Source: Streptomyces tateyamensis (GTDB taxonomy: Bacteria > Actinomycetota > Actinomycetes > Streptomycetales > Streptomycetaceae). From it: a DNA stretch of 48,788 nucleotides. Position 1 is the first letter of the stretch. Every line of letters begins with the position of its first letter. The stretch lies in the NCBI RefSeq assembly GCF_003205575.1, contig NZ_PYBW01000186.1, positions 1-48,788 on the forward strand, given 5' to 3'. The translations under genes were made by a program, and so were the position numbers. Positions 8,127 to 14,994 of this stretch are shown here, in pieces. The notes beneath the pieces are model-generated. The model was given only the letters and a program-made list of their open reading frames with translations. It was not told where the DNA came from and did not search any database.

Positions 8127-9499
8127 TGCAGGAACCTCCGGAAGTGCAGCCGGCCGCGCTCAGGCAGCAGGGCGTCGAGAATGTCGTCGGCCAGGATCCG
8201 GCCGACCGGGCGGTCCGTCTCGTCCACCACCAGCAGCGAGGAGGCCCGGGCGGCCACCAGCCGGTCGGCGGCCTCGGCCAGCCGGGTGTCCGGACGGACC
8301 GTCACCGGCTTGCCGAACTGGGCCAGCCAGTCCGTCAGGTCGGCCAGCACGGTGGAGTCCTCGGCCACCGCCAGGTCGAAGAGCGGGACGTCGGCGAGCA
8401 GCCGGCCGTCCTGGTCCAGCACCGCGACGGCGTCGATCTCGGTGCGGTGCTCCGCCTGGGCGGCCAGTTCGGCGCGCACCTCGGCCACACTCTGACCCGG
8501 CTCGGCGGTGATCAGCAGCGTGGTCATCGCACCACCGGCGGTGCCCTCGCGGTGCTTGAGCAGGCCGCGCAGCTCGGCGGCCTCCCCGGCGGGCATCCGG
8601 GCCAGCAGGGTCTCCCGCTCGCCGGGCTCCAGGTCGCGCAGCGCGTCGGCGGCCTCGTCCGGCTCCATCTCGTCCACCAGCCGGGCGGCGTGCTCCGGCG
8701 GCGCCTCGCGCAGCAGGTTCTCCAGCTCGGTGGGCTCCATCTCCTCCAGCGCGTCGGCCGCCTGCTCCGGCTCCAGCCAGCCGAGCAGCTGCTGGCGCTC
8801 GGTGCGGCCGAGGTCCTCCAGGATGTCGGCCAGGTCGGCCGGGCGCAGCTGGTGCAGCGCCGAGCGGGAGGCCCGCAGCCGCACCTCGGCGGGCCCGGCG
8901 GTGGCCTGGGCGCCGAACGGCGCGATGGCCTGCCAGTCCAGCACCCGGTCCGGGGTGGGCCGCACCTGCCAGCGGCGCGGGCCGAGTCGGCGCAGCAGGG
9001 TGGGCAGCGAGACGTCCACGCCGACCAGCACCACCCGGCCGGTGAGCGGTGCCAGGTACAGGTCGGCGGCCCGGGTCACCTGGACCCCGTCCACGTCGAC
9101 CAGCTGGTGGTCCATCACGTCCCGGGCCAGCAGCACCTCGCCGGGACGGCGGCTGAACTCGCGCAGGTCGACCCGGGCGGTGCGCAGCCGGACCTGGCCG
9201 GCCTGCACCCGCTCGATCCGCTCCGCGGCCAGGAAGGCGCGGCGCCGCCCGATCCGGATGATCAGGCCGGTGACCGGCGGGTACGGGTCGCTGCCGTAGA
9301 GCTTGGCGACCACGTCGACCACCCGGCCGACCTCCTCGCCGGCCTGGTTGGTCACCGGGCCGCCGACCAGGCCGGCCAGCGACACCAGGGTGCCGCGCAC
9401 CGTCCGGTTGGCGGTGGCGCGCTGGTCGAGGCCGGTGCGCCGGTCGCGCAGCCGGGAAGCGGTGGTCATGAACAGAGTGTTGCTGGCCAAGGTGAACAC
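8123..9499 (-). CDS. Soluble MgtE N-terminal/CBS-domain magnesium sensor protein
   Basis: 458 residues from GTG 9499, preceded closely by CAGGGG; an ATG at 9469 is the alternative but lacks a ribosome site. Order of parts: a PRC-barrel-like segment at about 45-110 (GGPVTNQAGEEVGRVVDV), a second similar segment at 120-185, an MgtE-N superhelical domain at about 205-310 with its repeated acidic units (LADILEDLG, QAADALEEMEP, EAADALRDLEPGERETLL), and two CBS motifs at about 320-450 (VLDQDGRLLADVPLFDL; VVDETDRPVGRILADDIL). The MgtE transmembrane channel is absent. In MgtE the N and CBS domains bind Mg2+ and close the pore, so this protein probably senses Mg2+ and gates the Nramp-like partner encoded by the overlapping gene (inference). 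Confidence 0.88.
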   Translation of the reverse strand: MFTLASNTLFMTTASRLRDRRTGLDQRATANRTVRGTLVSLAGLVGGPVTNQAGEEVGRVVDVVAKLYGSDPYPPVTGLIIRIGRRRAFLAAERIERVQAGQVRLRTARVDLREFSRRPGEVLLARDVMDHQLVDVDGVQVTRAADLYLAPLTGRVVLVGVDVSLPTLLRRLGPRRWQVRPTPDRVLDWQAIAPFGAQATAGPAEVRLRASRSALHQLRPADLADILEDLGRTERQQLLGWLEPEQAADALEEMEPTELENLLREAPPEHAARLVDEMEPDEAADALRDLEPGERETLLARMPAGEAAELRGLLKHREGTAGGAMTTLLITAEPGQSVAEVRAELAAQAEHRTEIDAVAVLDQDGRLLADVPLFDLAVAEDSTVLADLTDWLAQFGKPVTVRPDTRLAEAADRLVAARASSLLVVDETDRPVGRILADDILDALLPERGRLHFRRFLQ

Positions 9500-9566
9500 C
9501 CCCTGGCCCCGGTATGGATCCGGGGCGCCGGGCGGCAGCGGGCAGCAGGCGTTCCTGAGGGGGCGT

Positions 9567-9595
9567 CGGTCGACGGTGCGCCGGTCGACGGTGCG
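9567..9595. repeat. Tandem 14-bp repeat CGGTCGACGGTGCG
   Basis: Two copies (9567-9580, 9582-9595), 15-base period, directly after the stop codon of the leader ORF and upstream of the MgtE-N gene on the minus strand. Each copy contains a self-complementary CGGTCGACGG-like core, so alternative hairpins are possible in the mRNA leader. Confidence 0.8.
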
Positions 9596-9682
9596 TCAGG
9601 AACGGGCAGGCTGCGGCGAGCCGCGGAAGGTCGGTGAATGGGTAGCGGGGAGGGGCCGACTATGACCCGGACTACTGTCCAT
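9596..9682 (-). CDS. Leader peptide ORF upstream of MgtE-N/Nramp operon
   Basis: 28-codon ORF, ATG at 9682 and TGA at 9598-9596, preceded by GGAGGGAGGCGAG, a very strong ribosome site. The peptide begins MDSSPGHSRPLPATHSP and is rich in Pro, Ser and His. It shares the N-terminal signature MDSS...PGHxRP and the ribosome-site context GGAGGCGAGA with a second leader ORF at 10643-10720, upstream of mgtC. That two leaders with the same start signature precede two Mg2+ genes argues they are real. Proline-containing leader ORFs control Mg2+ genes elsewhere (E. coli mgtL, Salmonella mgtP) by sensing ribosome stability; a comparable role here is inference. The gap to the next gene's start is 96 bases. 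Confidence 0.7.
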   Translation of the reverse strand: MDSSPGHSRPLPATHSPTFRGSPQPARS

Positions 9683-9772
9683 CTCGCCTCCCTCCGGGTT
9701 GTGCTGCCGAAGCCGCGAACAGGATAGGGCCTGCCGCCCCCCGGCCACCGCGTCCAATACCAAGCCTTGACC

Positions 9773-10507
9773 TCATACCAGGACCTCCCGCCCCGCCTCG
9801 TCCGCCACGTCTTCCAGGTGCCAGTGCAGGTCGCGTACCCCGGATTCGAGCGAGAGCCGACTCACCACCTGCTCCAGGGCGCTGGTCGCCTCCCCGTCCA
9901 CGGCGACCGTGGCGCGCAGGCTGGTCAGTTCGCCGTCCGCCTCGCGGTGCGCCCGCAGCCCGGTCGGGGCCAGCCGGGAGGCGGCCAGCGCCTGGACCAG
10001 CAGGGCGCGGACGTGGGTCTCGCCCCGTCGCTCGCAGCGCAGGTGCACGGTGGCGAGCAGCTGCGCGTCCGGGTCGCTGCCGGCGGCCGGCGCGCGGTCC
10101 AGCAGCCGGGCGGCCGGGCGCAGCACCAGGTGGACGGCGAGCACGGTGAGGGTGCCCAGCATCGCCAGGATCAGCTTGCCGGACGCGGCCAGCACTCCGA
10201 CCGCGGCCGAACACCAGAGCGTGGCAGCGGTGTTGAGGCCGCGTACGCCGCCGCCGTCCTTGAGGATCACGCCGCCGCCGAGGAAGCCGATCCCGGACAC
10301 CACGTAGGAGGCGACCCGGGTGGGGCTGCCGGTGTCGGCGACCGCCTCGCTGTACAGCACGAACAGGGTGGCGCCGGCCGCGACCAGCGCGTTGGTGCGC
10401 AGGCCCGCCATCCGGGCCCGCCACTGCCGCTCCACTCCGATCAGGGCGCCGCAGCCGACGCCGGTGACGAGCCGGATCAGGAAGTCGAAGGTGGTCAGGG
10501 TGTGCAT
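9773..10507 (-). CDS. mgtC: MgtC/SapB family membrane protein
   Basis: 244 residues from ATG 10507, ribosome site GGGAGG 5 bases upstream. The N-terminal MgtC domain (about 130 residues, four or five helices) shows the family hallmarks GVGCGALIGVERQWR, TNALVAAGATLF, VVSGIGFLGGGVILKDGGGVRGLNTAATLW. A cytosolic ACT-like domain follows (about 150-244; LLATVHLRCERRGETHVRALL, LEQVVSRLSLESGVRDLHW). MgtC proteins support growth in low Mg2+ and in pathogens act on the ATP synthase; they are not themselves proven Mg2+ importers. An M-box riboswitch and a small leader ORF precede the gene, so expression should rise when Mg2+ falls. The MgtE-N/Nramp pair follows on the same strand. Confidence 0.92.
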   Translation of the reverse strand: MHTLTTFDFLIRLVTGVGCGALIGVERQWRARMAGLRTNALVAAGATLFVLYSEAVADTGSPTRVASYVVSGIGFLGGGVILKDGGGVRGLNTAATLWCSAAVGVLAASGKLILAMLGTLTVLAVHLVLRPAARLLDRAPAAGSDPDAQLLATVHLRCERRGETHVRALLVQALAASRLAPTGLRAHREADGELTSLRATVAVDGEATSALEQVVSRLSLESGVRDLHWHLEDVADEAGREVLV

Positions 10508-10642
10508 GAGGCCTCCCTTGCCCCGCGATGGGGAGGTCGGCGGCGCGCGGCACTGGTCCCCACCGCGAGCACGCGACCGATGCTCCGTCAGGCCGTGGTG
10601 GGCCGTGCGGAGTCAGGCCGGGCGGGGTGGCGGGAGAGCCGG

Positions 10643-10720
10643 CTACCGGGTGCCGGGAAGGTACGAGGACAGGCGTGCGCAGGGTCGTTTGTGACCCGGA
10701 CTACTACTGCTGGAATCCAT
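10643..10720 (-). CDS. Leader peptide ORF between M-box and mgtC
   Basis: 25-codon ORF, ATG at 10720 and stop at 10643-10645, preceded by GGGAGGAGGCGAGAGAC (AGGAGG about 9 bases from the ATG). The peptide starts MDSSSSSPGHKRPCARL. It matches the leader at 9596-9682 in MDSS, PGH and RP and in the surrounding DNA (CAGTAGT-CCGGGTCA). It sits 3' of the M-box aptamer and 135 bases before mgtC. Mycobacterial M-box leaders also carry small ORFs downstream of the aptamer, which supports a coupled riboswitch/translation control; the mechanism here is not shown. Confidence 0.7.
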   Translation of the reverse strand: MDSSSSSPGHKRPCARLSSYLPGTR

Positions 10721-10819
10721 GTCTCTCGCCTCCTCCCGGCCGGGACGCACCGGTGCGGTGCGCGCCATCGACACGGCAAGGAGCTCGCCAGCACGCAGGA
10801 ACGCTGCCGACTCACCCCA

Positions 10820-11016
10820 ACTCGTCAGAGCTTTGGCACTCCACGGCGTGATCCCGCACTCCCTCCGGCCTTCGGCCGGAGGTGCCCCCATGGGCGCGGG
10901 AAGCCACTTGGGATCAACCCTTAACTCGGGAAGACCTGTCCTGAACCTGGGCGTCTCTCGACGTCGTCGGGTCAGTGGCCTGTGTCCGTGAAGACGCCTC
11001 ACCGAACGAGGTGCCT
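10820..11016 (-). ncRNA. M-box (ykoK) magnesium riboswitch
   Basis: The minus strand carries the conserved M-box blocks in order: GGTGAGGC, then ACACAGGC, then GTCGAGAGACGCC, then GGACAGG, a variable arm with a strong hairpin (10862-10882, GGCC-rich stem) and finally GAGTGCCAAAGCTCT. These correspond to the Mg2+-binding core of the Bacillus mgtE and mycobacterial M-box aptamers. High Mg2+ folds the aptamer and lowers downstream expression. Here it precedes a leader ORF and mgtC. Exact 5' and 3' borders are approximate. Confidence 0.9.
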
Positions 11017-11255
11017 TTCAAACGTTTACAAGCCTAAACCATCGCCGTGTCGCAGCTTGCGGATTTTACCTAATCTTGACCCGTGAGGGGCGACGCCGAC
11101 CGGTGTCAAAGTCGCGTGAAAACAGGCCGGTTCCGCGTAGTCGGACCGTCAGGAGCGGGTGCGGGCCGGGCGGATCGGGTCTCCACTGGGAGCTGGAAGC
11201 GGTTCGCCCGGCTCGGGCGGGCCGCCCGCACGGCAGTGGAAGGAAGCGATCCGCC

Positions 11256-11483
11256 ATGACCGATCTCCAGGTGGGCGCCCCGGCGCGGCCCGGCGCCCGC
11301 CGGTTCAGCCCCGAGGCGGCCCGGGCCCCGCGCCCGGCCCCGGTGCCGCCGGCGATGGTGCGCGCCGCCCGTCCGGCCGAACCGGCGGTGGTCGTCGAGG
11401 CAGTGGCGGCGGAGGCGGAGGCGGGCGCGGAACCGGGGCCCGCGCCCCTGCGCTGCCGGTGCGCCTTCGGCTACCTGGACTGA
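11256..11483 (+). CDS. Hypothetical small protein
   Basis: 75 residues from ATG 11256 with GGAAGGAAG upstream. The sequence is Ala/Pro-rich and low in complexity, ending in a short conserved-looking tail, LRCRCAFGYLD. No domain recognised. It ends 5 bases before the GTG of the SAV_915-like gene, so the two are probably cotranscribed. The 239 bases between the M-box and this start are the divergent promoter region; I see no clear -35/-10 pair there. Confidence 0.55.
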   Translation: MTDLQVGAPARPGARRFSPEAARAPRPAPVPPAMVRAARPAEPAVVVEAVAAEAEAGAEPGPAPLRCRCAFGYLD

Positions 11484-11488
11484 CCGCC

Positions 11489-11845
11489 GTGCCCGCCGCG
11501 CCGACCGACCCGCCGCGCTTCGTACCGGTCCGCACCGCGGCCGGCGTGCCGCACCTGCGGCTGTTCCGCCGCCGTGACGGCAGCCGCTGCGCCGCGGTCT
11601 TCAGCTCGCTCCCGGCGCTGCACGAACTGCTCGGCGCTCAGGAGGAGTTCACCATGCTCACCGAGCGGGCGGTGCGGGCGCTGTGCGAGCCGCTGGGAGT
11701 GCGGCGGCTGCTGCTGGACCCGCGGTTGGTGGCACCGGCCGCTCGGCCGGTGGCTGCGGCGGCAGCGCCGGTGGTCCGCCCGGTGGTGCCGGTGGAGGGC
11801 CGACCGGCGCCCGGTCAGGCGGTGCGCTCGCGGCGGCTGAGGTAG
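11489..11845 (+). CDS. SAV_915-like family protein
   Basis: 118 residues from GTG 11489. The body RFVPVRTAAGVPHLRLFRRRDGSRCAAVFSS, ALHELLGAQEEFTMLTERAVRALCEPLGVRRLLLDPRLVAP follows the pattern of SAV_915-type small proteins, which are widespread in Streptomyces and lack a known biochemical function. The C-terminal 35 residues are a low-complexity Ala/Pro/Val tail. The gene follows the 75-residue ORF with a 5-base gap. Its last 31 bases overlap the 3' end of the convergent COG4705 membrane protein gene. Family call is from recollection of the pattern. Confidence 0.7.
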   Translation: MPAAPTDPPRFVPVRTAAGVPHLRLFRRRDGSRCAAVFSSLPALHELLGAQEEFTMLTERAVRALCEPLGVRRLLLDPRLVAPAARPVAAAAAPVVRPVVPVEGRPAPGQAVRSRRLR

Positions 11846-12603
11846 GCCACCAGGACCACCACCAGCGCCAGCACCGCCAGGGTCACCGGGCCGGTGCCCA
11901 GCCCCAGGCCGCCGCGCTCCTTGCCCACGCCCAGCCAGTCGGCGAACGAGGCGCCGAGCGGGCGGGTCAGCACGTAGGCCCACCAGAACGAGAGCACCGC
12001 GCCCAGCCGCAGGAAGCGGTGGGCCAGCGCGGGGACCAGGATCAGGCCGGCGAACAGGAAGCCGGAGCTCAGGTAGCCCAGGCCCAGCGTGGCCGCGGTC
12101 AGGTCGCCGACCGCGGTGCCCAGCGCGAAGGTGGTCAGCACCGCCGCCCAGTAGAAGAGCTCGCGGCGGGTGCCGGTGATCGTGTCCACCGACAGGGTGC
12201 CCTCGACCTTGTACCAGAGCCCGAACAGGGCCAGCAGCAGGACGGCGAAGCCGGCTGCCGAGCCCGCGTACGGGATCCCGACCACCTTGTGCAGCACGTC
12301 GGCCGCCATGGTGCCGAAGACGCTGACCATCACCACGGCCAGCCAGTAGACCCCGGTGACGTACCGCAGGGTGCGTAGCTGCCAGGCCAGCGCGGCGGCC
12401 AGCACCAGCAGCGCGCCGGCCACCGCGAGCACCGGGTCGAAGGTCTTGGCCAGGAAGTCCGAGGCGGTCTCGCCCATGCCGGTGGTGAGGATCTTGGTGA
12501 ACCAGAACAGGCCGGTCACCGCCGGCACCTTGGTCAGGGCCAGGGCGGCGGGCGCGGTGGCGCGGTGCTGGTGGGCGGACTCGGTGGCCGTGATGCCGGA
12601 GAT
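11815..12603 (-). CDS. COG4705 family multi-pass membrane protein
   Basis: About 262 residues, seven or eight hydrophobic helices in a repeated arrangement: KVPAVTGLFWFTKILTTGMGETASDFL, LRYVTGVYWLAVVMVSVFGTMAADVLHKVVGIPY, ELFYWAAVLTTFALGTAVGDLTA, FWWAYVLTRPLGASFADWLG. The repeated G(E/D)TxxD-type motifs are characteristic of COG4705 membrane proteins; function is unknown. The start is problematic: a good ribosome site (GAGAGGGG, minus strand near 12608-12615) points to GTC or ATC at 12606-12601, neither a normal start, and the first conventional in-frame start is GTG 12528, which would trim the N-terminus to the first helix. I give the ATC position as the end. It is divergent from the LacI-type regulator. 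Confidence 0.8.
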   Translation of the reverse strand: MSGITATESAHQHRATAPAALALTKVPAVTGLFWFTKILTTGMGETASDFLAKTFDPVLAVAGALLVLAAALAWQLRTLRYVTGVYWLAVVMVSVFGTMAADVLHKVVGIPYAGSAAGFAVLLLALFGLWYKVEGTLSVDTITGTRRELFYWAAVLTTFALGTAVGDLTAATLGLGYLSSGFLFAGLILVPALAHRFLRLGAVLSFWWAYVLTRPLGASFADWLGVGKERGGLGLGTGPVTLAVLALVVVLVAYLSRRERTA

Positions 12604-12652
12604 GACGGCACCCCTCTCGGGACAGTGCGGTGTCGTGGACGCCCGGGTCCGG

Positions 12653-12693
12653 CGTCTACGGCAATGTAGACGGTCTCCCCGCGGGGCGTCCAA
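12653..12693 (-). promoter_or_regulatory. Candidate promoter overlapped by inverted repeat, upstream of COG4705 gene
   Basis: On the minus strand TTGGAC (12693-12688) and TACATT (12668-12663) are 19 bases apart. The -10 lies within a perfect inverted repeat, CGTCTAC-N6-GTAGACG (12653-12672), which could be a repressor operator, for instance for the adjacent LacI-type protein. Pattern-based. Confidence 0.4.
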
Positions 12694-12756
12694 CCACCCC
12701 CCGGTCGCTCCGGGTTCGCCCGTTCGTGCGGATCCGCGGGCGGTATAAAGGGGTCC

Positions 12757-13827
12757 ATGACCAGGAAGCCGCCGTCCGCCTCCGTGACCCTGGAGGACGT
12801 TGCCCGGGTGGCCGGGGTGTCCCGGGCCACCGTGTCCAGGGTGGTCAACGGCCGGGCCACGGTGGACCCGGCGCTGCGCTCGGTGGTGGAGCAGGCGATC
12901 GCCGCCACCGCCTACGTGCCCAACCGGGCGGCCCGCTCGCTGGTCACCGGCAGCACCGGCTCGATCGCGCTGGTCGTCTCCGAGGAGGGCCGGCAGACCG
13001 CGCAGCGGCACCCGGCCGACGAGACGCACCCGAGCTTCGCCGGCCGCATCTTCACCGACCCGTTCTTCGGCCGGGTGGTCGGCGGGGTGATGGGCGAGAT
13101 CCGCCCGCGCGGGGTGCAGATGGTGCTGCTGCTGGTCGACGACGAGCAGTCGCGCCGCCAGCTCCTCAACTACCTGCGCCAGGGCCACGTGGACGGGGTG
13201 GTGCTGATCTCCACCCATGCCGAGGACCCGCTGCCCGAGTGGCTGGCCGACGCCCGGGTGCCCGCGGTGATGTCGGCCCAGCCGGTGCGGCCGGTGCCGA
13301 TCGGCTGGGTCGAGGTGGACCAGCGCGGCGGGGTCGGCCTGGCCGTGGACCACCTGGTGGCCGGCGGCCGGCGGCGGATCGCCACGGTGACCGGGCCGCT
13401 GGACACCCCGGCGGCCCGGGAGCGGCTGGCCGGCTTCCGCGAGCGGCTGGCCGGCCACGGGCTGGCCCCGGCGGCGGAGGTGGAGGGCGACTTCACCCAG
13501 GCGGGCGGGGCGGTGGCGATGCGGCGGCTGCTGGAGCTGGCGCCGAAGGCCGACGCGGTCTTCGTCGCCTCCGACCTGATGGCGCTGGGGGCCCTGCCGG
13601 TGCTGCACCGCAGCGGACGCCGGGTGCCGGCCGACGTGGCGGTGGTCGGCTTCGACGACAGCAGTGCGGCGCTGGCCTGCGACCCGCCGCTGACCACGGT
13701 CCGCCAGCCGGTGGAGGAGATGTCCGCGCGGATGGTCCGGCTGCTGCTGGACCGGCTGGCCGACCCGGCGGCGGAGCCGCTGTCGGCGTGGTTCTCGGCC
13801 TCGCTGGTGGTGCGCGACTCGGCGTGA
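12757..13827 (+). CDS. LacI-family transcriptional regulator
   Basis: 356 residues from ATG 12757; AAAGGGG just upstream serves as ribosome site and TATAAA at 12744-12749 as a possible -10. The N-terminal helix-turn-helix is textbook (VTLEDVARVAGVSRATVSRVVNG, about 10-32, with the hinge helix YVPNRAARSLVTG). A periplasmic-binding-like sensor domain follows (GSIALVVSEE; DGVVLIST; FVASDLMALGALPVLHRSGRRVPADVAVVGFDD). Such proteins bind a sugar or similar ligand and release or grip palindromic operators. No sugar-uptake genes sit next to it; the nearest candidate target is the divergent COG4705 gene, whose promoter contains a palindrome. It converges on the PucR gene with a 12-base gap. Confidence 0.92.
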   Translation: MTRKPPSASVTLEDVARVAGVSRATVSRVVNGRATVDPALRSVVEQAIAATAYVPNRAARSLVTGSTGSIALVVSEEGRQTAQRHPADETHPSFAGRIFTDPFFGRVVGGVMGEIRPRGVQMVLLLVDDEQSRRQLLNYLRQGHVDGVVLISTHAEDPLPEWLADARVPAVMSAQPVRPVPIGWVEVDQRGGVGLAVDHLVAGGRRRIATVTGPLDTPAARERLAGFRERLAGHGLAPAAEVEGDFTQAGGAVAMRRLLELAPKADAVFVASDLMALGALPVLHRSGRRVPADVAVVGFDDSSAALACDPPLTTVRQPVEEMSARMVRLLLDRLADPAAEPLSAWFSASLVVRDSA

Positions 13828-13839
13828 CCGGCGGCCGGG

Positions 13840-14967
13840 TCAGTGGGGCCGGGTGAGCCAGCTGCTCAGGGCCCAGTGCCAGTGCAGGGTGTGGGACACC
13901 GTGTCGTCCGGAGGCGGGGGTTGGCCGAAGGGGGTGAGGTCGGCGAGGCGGCGCAGGCGGTGCTTGACCGTGTTGGGGTGCAGGTGGAGGGCGGCCGCGG
14001 TGCGGTCGATCCGGCTGCCCCGGTCCAGGTAGGCCAGCGCGGTGCGGGCCAGCCGGTGGTGCGCCGGGTCCAGCGGGTCCAGGCCCGCCAGCAGGTCGGC
14101 GGCCAGCAGCGGGCCCAGGTCGGCGGCCGCGTCGGTGGCCACGGGCAGGGCGAGCTCGGTGAGCCGGTGGGTTCCGGTGCGCCCGCGGCGGCGCGCGGCG
14201 GCCAGGGCGGAGCGGGCCAGCCGGTAGCCGGTGGGCAGCTGCGGCGCGGCCAGCGGCGGCGAGCTGACGGACAGTTCGGCCCGGGCGGCGACGGGCCGCA
14301 CGGAGACCGTGCACAGGTAGCCCTCGACCAGCGCTGACGTCCCGTCGGTCAGCGGCGCCTGCTGAGGGTCCGTCACCTCGCCGAGCAGCAAATGGTAGCG
14401 CCCGTGCGGGTCCAGCCCCGCCGCCGCCAGGCGGTCCAGCGCGCCGTCCACCAGCACCTCGCGCAGCGCCTGGATCCGGGCGGCCCGGCCCGCCGCGAGC
14501 AGCCGCAGCTCGGTCTGCTGGTAGGCGACGATCAGGCGCTGTTGCAACTCTCCGGCATAGGCGTCGAGTTCGACCATCACCTCGACCAGGTCCGGCAGCG
14601 CGGGCGCAGCCTGGCCGGGGTCCGGCCGGTCGGCGTCCAGCCGTTCGGCCAGGCAGCGGAACACCTGGGTGCGGGCCGCCCGGAACCCGTCCAGCAGCGC
14701 GGCCAGCGGCACCCCCTGGACCGCCCGGTCCGCCGCCAGCAGGGCGGCCGCCCGCAGCTGTTCGCGGTCCAGCCCGCCGGTGTCCAGGAAGGCGGTGGCC
14801 ACCGCGGTCAGCAGGGCCGCGATGTGCCGCCGCACCTCCTGCTCCGGCAGCGCGCCCACCTGCGGGGAGCCGGCCCGGGCGGCGTCCACCACGGACTGCA
14901 GCACCCCGGGGTCGGCCCGCAGTTGCGCCATCGCCCGGCGGACCGACTGCTGCGCTGGTCCCGCCAC
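13840..14967 (-). CDS. PucR/CdaR-type helix-turn-helix regulator
   Basis: 375 residues from GTG 14967. The C-terminus carries the PucR-type HTH: LARTALAYLDRGSRIDRTAAALHLHPNTVKHRLRRLADLTPF, with the NTVKHRLRR recognition helix. The N-terminal 170 residues are helical and Ala/Leu-rich (LLAADRAVQGVPLAALLDGFRAARTQVFRCL), like the RsbRD-type N domain of Streptomyces PucR-like regulators. A GGDEF-like middle region is degenerate. The gene starts 27 bases after the stop of the secreted propeller gene on the same strand, so the two may be cotranscribed. Ligand and targets are unknown. Confidence 0.85.
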   Translation of the reverse strand: MAGPAQQSVRRAMAQLRADPGVLQSVVDAARAGSPQVGALPEQEVRRHIAALLTAVATAFLDTGGLDREQLRAAALLAADRAVQGVPLAALLDGFRAARTQVFRCLAERLDADRPDPGQAAPALPDLVEVMVELDAYAGELQQRLIVAYQQTELRLLAAGRAARIQALREVLVDGALDRLAAAGLDPHGRYHLLLGEVTDPQQAPLTDGTSALVEGYLCTVSVRPVAARAELSVSSPPLAAPQLPTGYRLARSALAAARRRGRTGTHRLTELALPVATDAAADLGPLLAADLLAGLDPLDPAHHRLARTALAYLDRGSRIDRTAAALHLHPNTVKHRLRRLADLTPFGQPPPPDDTVSHTLHWHWALSSWLTRPH

Positions 14968-14994
14968 CCCACTACCGTCCCGTCAGCCGTCCCG

